Assembly (NCBI GenBank): GCA_022615805.1
Contig: JAKEGO010000110.1
Span: 1 to 5,827 of the forward strand
Direction of reading: 5' to 3'
Origin: Thermoplasmata archaeon
Lineage (GTDB): Archaea; Thermoplasmatota; JAKEGO01
Length of the DNA: 5,827 nt
The notes beneath the pieces were generated by a model that made no database searches, was not told the origin of the DNA, and was given only the letters and a program-made list of their open reading frames with translations. The translations under genes were made by a program, and so were the position numbers. This document shows positions 1-5,797 of the stretch, in pieces. The stretch's first letter is position 1, and each line of letters begins with the position of its first letter.

Positions 1-102
1 GGCCCCCCCATGCGATCCATACGGGATGGACAGTCTCCGGATATATCTTGATAGGTTCGAATTCCGCCAAGTTAACAGCACCCCATAACCCCGGGCATCA
101 CA

Positions 103-110
103 TTTATATA
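103..110 (+). promoter_or_regulatory. TATA-like box of the RND transporter gene
   Basis: TTTATATA is a good match to an archaeal TATA box. With the usual spacing of about 25 bp, transcription would start near 132-136, giving an untranslated leader of roughly 75-80 nt before the ATG at 212. A leader of that length agrees with the Shine-Dalgarno seen ahead of the ATG. No clear purine-rich BRE is visible just upstream, so the call rests on the AT core and its position. Confidence 0.5.
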
Positions 111-118
111 CACCAGTT

Positions 119-129
119 CTCTCGGAGAG
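119..129. repeat. Small palindrome between TATA box and predicted transcription start
   Basis: CTCTC-G-GAGAG is a perfect 5-bp inverted repeat around one central base. It begins 8 bp after the TATA-like box and ends just before the predicted start of transcription, where archaeal repressors often bind. A weaker second inverted repeat, AGCC (128-131) with GGCT (140-143), follows. An operator role is inference from position; an 11-bp palindrome can occur by chance. Confidence 0.25.
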
Positions 130-199
130 CCATCCAGACGGCTAGTTTGAATGGTCCATGTCGTTCCGGCCAGGACCTGCGTAGTCGAGGGTGAATGAC

Positions 200-203
200 G
201 GAG
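200..203 (+). promoter_or_regulatory. Shine-Dalgarno that supports the ATG at 212
   Basis: GGAG lies 8 nt ahead of the ATG at 212, a normal spacing. The in-frame GTG at 191 has GAGG directly abutting it, with no spacer, so the ATG is the better start. Confidence 0.5.
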
Positions 204-211
204 ATGCGCCG

Positions 212-3049
212 ATGATCGAGAGGCTCGGACGTTTCATCGTCGAGAGGCCCCTGATGACCCTATCCATGATCCTTGCGATCACCATACTACTGGGCACCCT
301 CTATTCGAATCCGGGGCTCTTCGGCATGGAGAAGGACGAGGTGGAGCGCGAGGAATCATGGCTTCCCGACAACGACATCTTCAGGGCCGACAAGGAGATA
401 TCGGAGGACTTCGGGATCCAGGCCGAGTACATGCAGGTGCTCGTCCGAGCTGACAACGTGCTCGAAAAGGATGCGCTCATCGACATCATGGAGGTCGAGG
501 GCGCGGTCGCCGAAGACGAAAAGGTCCAGCGCGTGCTCTACCCCGGGCCCGGGAACGTAACGAGCATCGCCGACGTCATCGTCGGAGGCTATGCCGACAT
601 GGAGGGCATCGACCTCGAAAACGCGACCTACGCCGATCGGCTGGCCTACCTCGAGGAAATGGACCAGGCCACGATCGACGCCATCGCCCTCAACGCTGGC
701 GGGGCCGCCGGCATGTTCCTGACGAAGGACTTCCCGGAGAACGCGCTCGAAGGCGAAGCGAAGGCGAAGGGCACGATGCTCCTCCTCATGGTCAACTCCT
801 CCATGTACGACGAGATCGAGGTCGGCGGGGATAATCCCGTGCTGGATGCAGACCACGCCATCCTCGACATCCTAAAAGCCCACGACCATCCGGGCGTCGA
901 ACGAATGAGCCTCATCGAGGAGGAGTACATCAACGAGCGCATCGACAAGGAGTCGGGCGCTACGATGGAGTTCCTCCTCATGATGGTCTTCGTCCTCATC
1001 ATCGCCATCCTGCTGCTGACATACCGGTCGATCCTCGACACGGTCATCAGCCTCATGGCGCTCATGTTCGCGATCACGTGGATGAACGGTCTCGGCGTCC
1101 TCATGGGCCTCACGTTCAGCACCATGTACGACGCGGTGCCCATCATGCTGATGGGCCTCGGCATCGACTACGCCATCCACCTCGTGATGCGGTACCGAGA
1201 GGAGCGCGTCCAGACCGGGCGGCGCGTGCACGACGCCCTCGTCATGACGATAGCATCGGTGGGCACCGCTCTCGTCCTCGCCACGCTGACGACCGCCATA
1301 TCCTTCGGTTCCAACCTTACGTCCGAGATAAGACCGATAAGGGAGTTCTCGCTCTTCGCGCTCGTGGGCATCGTCTCCGCGTTCATCACCTCGGTCACGT
1401 TCGTCCCGGCGGTCAAGTCCCTCCTGCACGGTTGGCAGGAGCGAAGGGGGAAGACCGGGTACGGCTGGAGGTGGAACCCCGGCAGCAGTGGCCAGAGGGA
1501 GCGGACGGCGCCGCGGGCCGGCGCCGCGGGCACGAGACGTGGCGCGGCCATCAAGAGGGGCGACCCGGAGGGCGGACAAGGCCAGATCCCCCTCCTCTCC
1601 CGCGTCCTCGCCCAGGGTGCCGTCGCCGCCGAACATCATGCGTACACGGTCGTCGCGGCAGTGGTCGTCGTGTCGCTCATCTCCTCCTTCCTGGCGGTCC
1701 AACTGGAGACCGAGTTCGACTTCACCGAGTTCCTGCCCGAGGGCTCGGAGGTCACCGACGACATCATCTTCCTCACCGACAACTTCGATTTCGGGACCGA
1801 ACGATCGAACGTCCTCATCAAGGCCGACATCGCGGACCCCGCAGTCCTGGCGGCTGTGAACGAAACGCAGGGGAACATCATCGACGATAGTTACGTCAAC
1901 GAGGACGATCCCCTGGAATCCATCCTGACGCTCATCCAGGACGTGGCCCGTGGGGGCGGCGATTTCGAGCCAGACCCAGTTTTCGCCGGCGTTCTCGAGG
2001 ATAACGACGCCGACGCCGACGGCATCCCGGACACCCGGGAGGGCGCGATCGAACTTTTCGACTACCTGATGAGGGACGAGAGGTACCTGTTCCAGACCCT
2101 GCGCGTACTGCACTACGACGAAGGGAGCGACATCTACGACGGCGCCGTGATCCGGGTGGGCGTCAACTCGCAGAATGGCGCGAAGGCGGGCGTGATATCG
2201 GACGAACTCGAGGACGACATACGCCCCCTCGAACGCGAGCCTGCCGTTGGTAGCGTCGTCGCCACAAGCGGTCCCGTCCTCATCCACTACGTCATCAGGT
2301 CGATCGAGATCAACGGCACCAACTCGCTGATCATCACGGTCATCGTGGGTGGCATCATCCTCACGTGCATCTTCTACGTCACCGACAGGTCGCTGGTCCT
2401 TGGCCTCCTGACCGAGATACCGGTCGTGCTCGTCATCGCTTGGGTGTACGCCAGCATGTACCTCGTCGGCATGCCCCTCAACGTGATGACCATCATGATC
2501 TCTTCGATGACCATCGGCCTCGGCATCACGTACGGCATCCACGTGACACATAGGTTCGTGGAGGATCTCGGCAGGTTCGAAGGGATCGACGAGGCCACGC
2601 GCAGCACGGTGCGCAACACCGGGGCCGCTCTCCTCGGCGCGGCCGTCACCACAATCGGCGGGTTCGGCGTCCTCGCCTTCGCGCCCATCCCGCCCCTGAA
2701 GACGTTCGGCATCATCGTCTCGCTTTCGATAACCTTCAGCCTCGTCGCGTCGGTGTTCATCCTGCCGACCTTCCTGACACTGTGGGCCAGATACGTCAAA
2801 CGGAGGGACCCGACGTTCTTCCGGCGCCACGAGGACGTCAGAAAGAGGTCGGAGGGGACGATTTTCCACGAGCCCGGCGAGGGACCGCGACGCGCGAGGA
2901 AGGCCGGCGTCCCTGCGGGACGGCCGTCCGCGGGCAGGAGCGCATCGGCAGTTGGAAGGCACCCATCTGGTAAAAGACGACAGGCAGCCTGCCGAGGATC
3001 CGCGCGCCCTGCACCAGGGCGGCGGCCCGGAAAACCGCCAAGGCGCTGA
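212..3049 (+). CDS. RND superfamily (MMPL/HAE3-type) membrane transporter
   Basis: This is a proton-driven RND-type exporter of the MMPL/HAE3 kind, sitting in the cytoplasmic membrane. The substrate cannot be read from the sequence; relatives move lipids, hopanoids or other hydrophobic molecules. Numbering from the ATG at 212 (945 aa), it has the duplicated RND plan. TM1 is at about 13-31, then an acidic extracytoplasmic domain to about 250, then TM2-TM6 at about 251-402. A basic, probably disordered cytoplasmic linker covers about 406-473. TM7 is at about 478-497, a second extracytoplasmic domain runs to about 703, and TM8-TM12 span about 704-861. The TM4 signature GLGIDYAIHLVMRYREE (315-331) carries the expected Asp319; the matching segment in the second half, GLGITYGIHVTHRF (from 769), has Thr773 there. 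Residues 599-610 form a canonical EF-hand-like loop (D-x-D-x-D-G-I-x-D-x-x-E). N-x-S/T sequons at 115, 137, 195, 550 and 701 fall in the outside domains. The last 80 or so residues are basic and low in complexity, with atypical codon use from about 2935. An in-frame GTG at 191 would add 7 residues. Family assignment is firm, function is not. Confidence 0.93.
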   Translation: MIERLGRFIVERPLMTLSMILAITILLGTLYSNPGLFGMEKDEVEREESWLPDNDIFRADKEISEDFGIQAEYMQVLVRADNVLEKDALIDIMEVEGAVAEDEKVQRVLYPGPGNVTSIADVIVGGYADMEGIDLENATYADRLAYLEEMDQATIDAIALNAGGAAGMFLTKDFPENALEGEAKAKGTMLLLMVNSSMYDEIEVGGDNPVLDADHAILDILKAHDHPGVERMSLIEEEYINERIDKESGATMEFLLMMVFVLIIAILLLTYRSILDTVISLMALMFAITWMNGLGVLMGLTFSTMYDAVPIMLMGLGIDYAIHLVMRYREERVQTGRRVHDALVMTIASVGTALVLATLTTAISFGSNLTSEIRPIREFSLFALVGIVSAFITSVTFVPAVKSLLHGWQERRGKTGYGWRWNPGSSGQRERTAPRAGAAGTRRGAAIKRGDPEGGQGQIPLLSRVLAQGAVAAEHHAYTVVAAVVVVSLISSFLAVQLETEFDFTEFLPEGSEVTDDIIFLTDNFDFGTERSNVLIKADIADPAVLAAVNETQGNIIDDSYVNEDDPLESILTLIQDVARGGGDFEPDPVFAGVLEDNDADADGIPDTREGAIELFDYLMRDERYLFQTLRVLHYDEGSDIYDGAVIRVGVNSQNGAKAGVISDELEDDIRPLEREPAVGSVVATSGPVLIHYVIRSIEINGTNSLIITVIVGGIILTCIFYVTDRSLVLGLLTEIPVVLVIAWVYASMYLVGMPLNVMTIMISSMTIGLGITYGIHVTHRFVEDLGRFEGIDEATRSTVRNTGAALLGAAVTTIGGFGVLAFAPIPPLKTFGIIVSLSITFSLVASVFILPTFLTLWARYVKRRDPTFFRRHEDVRKRSEGTIFHEPGEGPRRARKAGVPAGRPSAGRSASAVGRHPSGKRRQAACRGSARPAPGRRPGKPPRR

Positions 3050-3085
3050 CAGGCTCCGTTTCCGCAGATCCTCCAGCGAGACACG

Positions 3086-3235
3086 TCACCTTGGGCAATC
3101 AGGGACACGGATGACGCTCGCGACGCCCATGTGCACCCTGACGGCCCCGGGGCCGTTGAGGGCGCCAGTGATGTCGGCGCCGAGGTTCGGAGACGGAGAG
3201 CGGGGCAGGAAGGTGGCACTACCCCGGAGGCTCAT
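3086..3235 (-). CDS. Possible 49-residue small protein overlapping the glycosyltransferase stop (ATGA)
   Basis: Reading the minus strand, an ATG at 3235-3233 overlaps the glycosyltransferase TGA (3234-3232) as ATGA, a layout often used for translational coupling, and a 49-codon frame follows to a TGA at 3088-3086. The peptide begins MSLRGSATFL, has a Gly/Ala/Val-rich middle (NLGADITGALNGPGAVRV) and ends VPDCPR. Most third codon positions are G or C, as expected for a gene here. Against it: AGAGG directly abuts the ATG with no spacing, no family is recognised, the opposite strand is open too, and GC-rich antisense frames mimic coding bias. It could be a real small gene, a decayed remnant, or chance. 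Confidence 0.2.
   Translation of the reverse strand: MSLRGSATFLPRSPSPNLGADITGALNGPGAVRVHMGVASVIRVPDCPR
3141..3156. repeat. Perfect 16-bp palindrome between convergent genes
   Basis: ACGGCCCCGGGGCCGT equals its own reverse complement and contains a CCCCGGGG core. It lies near the middle of the gap between two genes that are transcribed toward each other. In RNA it could only fold as a hairpin with several core bases left in the loop. It might help stop transcription from both sides or bind a dimeric protein, but it lacks the U-run of a usual terminator, so its role is open. Confidence 0.45.
3161..3181. repeat. GGCGCC inverted pair, potential stem-loop
   Basis: Two copies of GGCGCC (3161-3166 and 3176-3181) are separated by 9 nt. 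Each copy is self-complementary, so they can pair as a 6-bp GC stem with a 9-nt loop on either strand. With the 16-bp palindrome 4 bp away, this gives two strong structures side by side in the convergent gap. It may be a structural 3' end for either transcript; no T-run follows. Confidence 0.3.
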
Positions 3236-4455
3236 CCTCTTAGGGCCTGCCAGTACTCCTCCAGCATCAGGTCGGATATGGCGTCCCAGTTGAACCTCTC
3301 GAGCACGGCGCGCCGGCCGCGGCGCCCCATGTCGTCCGCCTCATCCGGATGGGAGAGCACCCGGTCCATTCTCTCCGCGAGAGCCGCCGCGTCGCCCTGC
3401 TCGAAGATAAGGCCCCATCCGTCCGGCCCCTCGCGTATGGCGCTGCGTATTCCGCCGTCCGTGGAGCCGATGACGGGGCGCCCGCAGGACATCGCCTCGA
3501 TGCTGGTGATCCCGAACCCCTCCAGGCCGTTGATTTCCGGGATGGACCGGGAAGCGATTACATGGACGAAGCAGTTCTGGAACTCACGGACGAGCTCATC
3601 GTCGGGGATCCTGCCGAGGAAGCGTATCCTGTCGGAGGCCATTGTGCGTCTGGCCCTCCTTTCCAGGTCGGCCCGCTCCTCTCCGTCCCCCACGATGTGA
3701 AGGACGACGTCACCGTGCTTATCGGCGACGGCATCGAAGGCATCGATGATGAGGTCGACCCCCTTGCGCCTGGTAAGCCGGCTTACGCTCAGGATGACCC
3801 GTAGGGCCCCCTGCTCCCGGTCCAATGGCACGTAGAGCAACGGGCGAGTACCGCAATAGACGGTTCGAAGGTTGGCCTTGGTCGTAGTACCCGTCCTGAC
3901 CATCAGTTCGCACTCGTCACTGTTCATGAACACCGTGTCGAGTCCTTCCAGTACATGGCGAAAGATCTCCCGGCCGAGAGGATCGCTTTGCAGGAACGGG
4001 ATGTCCTGTCCGTGGGTGCTGGCGAAAACCCCCTTCACTCCGGTCAGGCGTGCTTGACGGTGAAGTATTCCGAAGGGGTTCGTGTACTGGAAGTGGACTA
4101 TGTCCGGTCGGACGTCCGCGAGGACCCGCCTGAACTCGAGGGAGAATGGAAGGAATCGCATGTGGTAGACGACCTTCCTCCTCCAGTTCAACCGGAAATC
4201 GGCCCTCAACAGCCTGTAGCCATGGAGGTTCTCCTCCGCGGGCATGCTCCCGAAGGCATCTCGACTGTAATCGGGCGCCATCACGAAGACCTCGGCACCC
4301 TTCCTAGCCATCTCCATCGCGAGCTCGTCGACGTAACGCTCGGCCCCACCGATCACCGGGTAGAAGGTCTGCGCCACCCAGAGGATTCGGAGGCCGTCAA
4401 ACGACGGTGCGGCCGCGGTAGGTTTTTCCACCCCCCCGGATTCGGTTGATGGCAT
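3232..4455 (-). CDS. Family 4 glycosyltransferase (GT-B fold)
   Basis: The 407-aa product is a retaining GT4-type glycosyltransferase that would move a sugar from a nucleotide-sugar donor to an acceptor, probably a cell-surface glycan or glycolipid precursor at the inner face of the membrane. No signal peptide or membrane segment is seen. The N-terminal domain begins after about 20 variable residues and has the acceptor-side loop FYPVIGGAERYVDELA (31-46) and THGQDIPF (147-154). The C-terminal donor-binding half starts around residue 217 with VILSVSRLTRRKGVDL (220-235), followed by VGDGEE (255-260) and the EGFGITSIE motif (312-320), whose Glu312 and Glu320 match the E-x7-E signature for donor-sugar binding. 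A Gly-Gly (334-335) follows in the usual place. Length and motif order are normal, so it looks intact. The ATG at 4455 has only a weak AAGGG about 10 nt upstream. A GTG at 4431 (residue 9), ahead of the conserved core, is an alternative start. Donor and acceptor cannot be predicted. It converges on the transporter gene and diverges from the Fe-S gene. Confidence 0.92.
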   Translation of the reverse strand: MPSTESGGVEKPTAAAPSFDGLRILWVAQTFYPVIGGAERYVDELAMEMARKGAEVFVMAPDYSRDAFGSMPAEENLHGYRLLRADFRLNWRRKVVYHMRFLPFSLEFRRVLADVRPDIVHFQYTNPFGILHRQARLTGVKGVFASTHGQDIPFLQSDPLGREIFRHVLEGLDTVFMNSDECELMVRTGTTTKANLRTVYCGTRPLLYVPLDREQGALRVILSVSRLTRRKGVDLIIDAFDAVADKHGDVVLHIVGDGEERADLERRARRTMASDRIRFLGRIPDDELVREFQNCFVHVIASRSIPEINGLEGFGITSIEAMSCGRPVIGSTDGGIRSAIREGPDGWGLIFEQGDAAALAERMDRVLSHPDEADDMGRRGRRAVLERFNWDAISDLMLEEYWQALRG

Positions 4456-4535
4456 AAACAGTTTGCCCTTCGGGAAAGGCCGACCTAGCGTCGGATTGGG
4501 AACCCTTTATTAGACCACTGCTCGTTCCGGTTCCC
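4456..4535. promoter_or_regulatory. Divergent promoter region
   Basis: This 80-bp gap must hold the promoters of both flanking genes. The plus-strand TATA box is clear (4506-4513). On the minus strand the same AT tract reads CTAATAAAGG; if used, it would start the glycosyltransferase transcript near 4480-4485 with a leader of about 25-30 nt. That second assignment is weak. A palindrome AAAC-A-GTTT sits at 4456-4464, directly against the glycosyltransferase ATG. Confidence 0.45.
4506..4513 (+). promoter_or_regulatory. TATA box of the DUF362 gene, leaderless layout
   Basis: TTTATTAG is centred about 26 bp ahead of the ATG at 4536, so transcription should start at or within a base or two of the start codon. 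No Shine-Dalgarno-like sequence lies in the 20 nt before the ATG, which agrees with a leaderless message. Confidence 0.6.
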
Positions 4536-5633
4536 ATGACCGAAGTGTACCTGGCCCGGCTGCGGGCCAAGGGAAAGGACGAGAGCGTTCCGGCGAAGGT
4601 CCTCACCCTCTTCCACCGCGCAGGGTTCTGCGACCTGATATCCGAGCGGGATTTCGCCGCCATCAAGGTCCACTTCGGCGAGCCAGGGAACACCGGCTTC
4701 ATTCCGGCTTACAACATCCGCCCCATCGCCGAGGCGGCGAGGGAGGCGGGGGCCCGCCCGTTCGTCACCGACGCCAACACGATCTACCTCGGGGGGCGGT
4801 CCAACGCGGTCGACCATCTGAAGGCCGCTTACGACCACGGGTTCCTGCCGTCCGTCGTGGGAGCGCCCGCGATCATCGCAGACGGCCTCCGTGGCCGGGA
4901 CTTCGTCAGGGTGCCCGTCGAGGGGAAGCACTTCCGGGAGGTCAACGTCGCCAGCGCCATCGCCGCCTCGGAGGTCCTCATCGGCGCATCGCACTTCAAG
5001 GGACACATGCTCGCCGGCTTCGGGGGGACGCTGAAGAACATCGGGATGGGTTGCGCCGCCAGGTCAGGGAAGCAGCTGCAGCACAGCGACCTGAAGCCCG
5101 AGGTCGATGCCGACACCTGCGTCGCCTGCCTCGAGTGCATGCGCGCCTGTCCGGTCAGCGCGATCTCCGTGGTCAAGGGGAAGGCCCACATCGGCAAGGC
5201 AGCGTGCATCGGGTGCGGGGAATGCACCGCCACATGCCGTTTCGGCGCCATCGCGGTGCAGTGGAAGACCGACAACCGCGCATTCCTCGAGAAGATGGTC
5301 GAGTACGCCCAAGGCGTCCTGAAGGGCAAGTCCGGCAAATGCGGGTTCTACAATTTCATCGTCAACGTCACGCCCGACTGCGACTGCCTCGGCTGGTCCG
5401 ATGCGTACCTCGTCCAGGACGTCGGCATCGTTGCCAGCATCGACCCGGTGGCCATCGACCAGGCCTCCGCTGACCTCGTTAACGCCGCCGCTGGCCTCCC
5501 CGGCTCCCGCCTCACGGCTGTCAACGTGGCCGACAAGATCAGGGACGTCCACGATGTGCCGTGGGAGCACCAGCTGGAGTACGCCGAGCAACTGGGGCTG
5601 GGGGAGAGGAAGTACGACCTGATCGAGATCTGA
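4536..5633 (+). CDS. DUF362 domain protein with two 4Fe-4S ferredoxin motifs
   Basis: The 365-aa product belongs to the DUF362 (COG2768-like) iron-sulfur proteins, cytoplasmic and of unknown reaction; an electron-transfer or redox role is likely from the clusters. The DUF362 part covers about 40-180, with the family-typical KVHFGEPGNTGF (44-55) and SHFKGHMLAGFGGTLKNIG (152-170). A bacterial-type ferredoxin insert follows: Cys195, 198, 201, 205 (CxxCxxCxxxCP) and Cys224, 227, 230, 234 (CxxCxxCxxxC), enough for two 4Fe-4S clusters. The C-terminal part returns to DUF362 with TPDCDCLGW (279-287; Cys282 and Cys284) and a segment DPVAIDQASADLVN (303-316). Further cysteines at 173 and 269 lie close to conserved motifs. 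No signal peptide, Tat motif or membrane segment is present. The ATG at 4536 is supported by the TATA spacing and by the reading starting directly with an MTEVYLA strand-like segment. It looks complete. Family call is firm, biochemical role unknown. Confidence 0.93.
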   Translation: MTEVYLARLRAKGKDESVPAKVLTLFHRAGFCDLISERDFAAIKVHFGEPGNTGFIPAYNIRPIAEAAREAGARPFVTDANTIYLGGRSNAVDHLKAAYDHGFLPSVVGAPAIIADGLRGRDFVRVPVEGKHFREVNVASAIAASEVLIGASHFKGHMLAGFGGTLKNIGMGCAARSGKQLQHSDLKPEVDADTCVACLECMRACPVSAISVVKGKAHIGKAACIGCGECTATCRFGAIAVQWKTDNRAFLEKMVEYAQGVLKGKSGKCGFYNFIVNVTPDCDCLGWSDAYLVQDVGIVASIDPVAIDQASADLVNAAAGLPGSRLTAVNVADKIRDVHDVPWEHQLEYAEQLGLGERKYDLIEI

Positions 5634-5665
5634 ACCTTGCTCGGGGATCATGGCGCAGGTCCAAC

Positions 5666-5676
5666 TTTAAAAAATA
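5666..5676 (+). promoter_or_regulatory. TATA-like box downstream of the DUF362 gene
   Basis: TTTAAAAAATA resembles an archaeal TATA box and would start transcription near 5697-5700, reading rightward. No start codon with a long open frame follows inside the window, so the transcript would be an RNA gene or carry a leader of more than 120 nt. The element could instead be a T-run terminator for a minus-strand gene. Confidence 0.4.
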
Positions 5677-5686
5677 CCCCGATTAG

Positions 5687-5695
5687 ATTTTAAAG
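5687..5695 (+). promoter_or_regulatory. Second TATA-like tract
   Basis: ATTTTAAAG lies about 20 bp after the first TATA-like box and would place a start near 5717. Only one of the two is likely to be used; the sequence alone does not decide. Confidence 0.25.
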
Positions 5696-5770
5696 AACTA
5701 TTCTCCGAGTCGGCCTTCGGCTTGCCGATATCCATCGTCGAAACCGCTGCAATCAGGGCAAAAGCCTATA

Positions 5771-5797
5771 TCCCACGAGTCCGAGGTCGTCGTGGGA
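5771..5797 (+). repeat. 8-bp inverted repeat, stem-loop
   Basis: TCCCACGA (5771-5778) and TCGTGGGA (5790-5797) are perfect complements around an 11-nt loop. A further CCCACGA at 5821-5827 could compete for the right arm, with a 24-nt loop. The set sits downstream of the TATA-like boxes, where a transcript leader or RNA gene would lie. It may be a regulatory leader structure, part of an RNA gene cut by the window edge, or a DNA-level operator. Confidence 0.4.

Larger units (their letters stand above)
1..190. other. Upstream spacer, no convincing gene
   Basis: This stretch is more AT-rich than the genes. Short reading frames run in from the left edge and stop at 49-51 (frame 1), 86-88 (frame 2) and 192-194 (frame 3). 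The frame 2 reading could be the last 28 codons of a gene lying to the left, but it is too short to identify. Also visible are a TATA-like ATATAT at about 41-46 and an inverted repeat TCCAT-ACGGG-ATGGA at 16-30. I take the region as the 5' flank of the transporter gene. Confidence 0.5.
3050..3231. other. GC-rich spacer between convergent genes
   Basis: This 182-bp gap separates the 3' ends of the transporter and the glycosyltransferase. Unlike the other spacers it is as GC-rich as the genes and has several frames open through it on both strands. It contains a 16-bp palindrome, a GGCGCC inverted pair and a 49-codon ORF listed separately. No T-run typical of an archaeal terminator is visible on either strand. 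Confidence 0.5.

Noticed and set aside
47..70. GGTTCGAAT resembling a tRNA T-loop
   Set aside because: The flanking bases do not pair as a T-stem, and no acceptor, D or anticodon stem can be built around it.
1078..1890. A 270-codon plus-strand frame inside the transporter gene
   Set aside because: It is out of phase with the transporter, extremely rich in Arg, His and Pro, and has no domain signature; it is a product of GC-rich codon bias.
872..2962. A 696-codon open frame on the minus strand inside the transporter gene
   Set aside because: It is a shadow. Hydrophobic codons such as ATC, CTC and GTC of the transmembrane segments read backwards as GAT, GAG and GAC, giving an implausible Asp/Glu/His/Arg-rich protein with no recognisable domain, while the plus frame gives a textbook RND protein.
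2838..3098. Minus-strand 86-codon frame starting with TTG at 3098
   Set aside because: Its third positions are GC-rich, but it begins with TTG, is mostly antisense to the transporter tail, and shows no family motif. It is mentioned only as part of the frame ambiguity near 2935-3235.
2374..3219. Minus-strand frame that stays open and in phase beyond the glycosyltransferase TGA
   Set aside because: Read-through or stop recoding was considered. The glycosyltransferase is already full length at the TGA, and the extension is Pro/Ser/Arg/Ala-rich, matches no family I know, and lies mostly antisense to transporter membrane segments.
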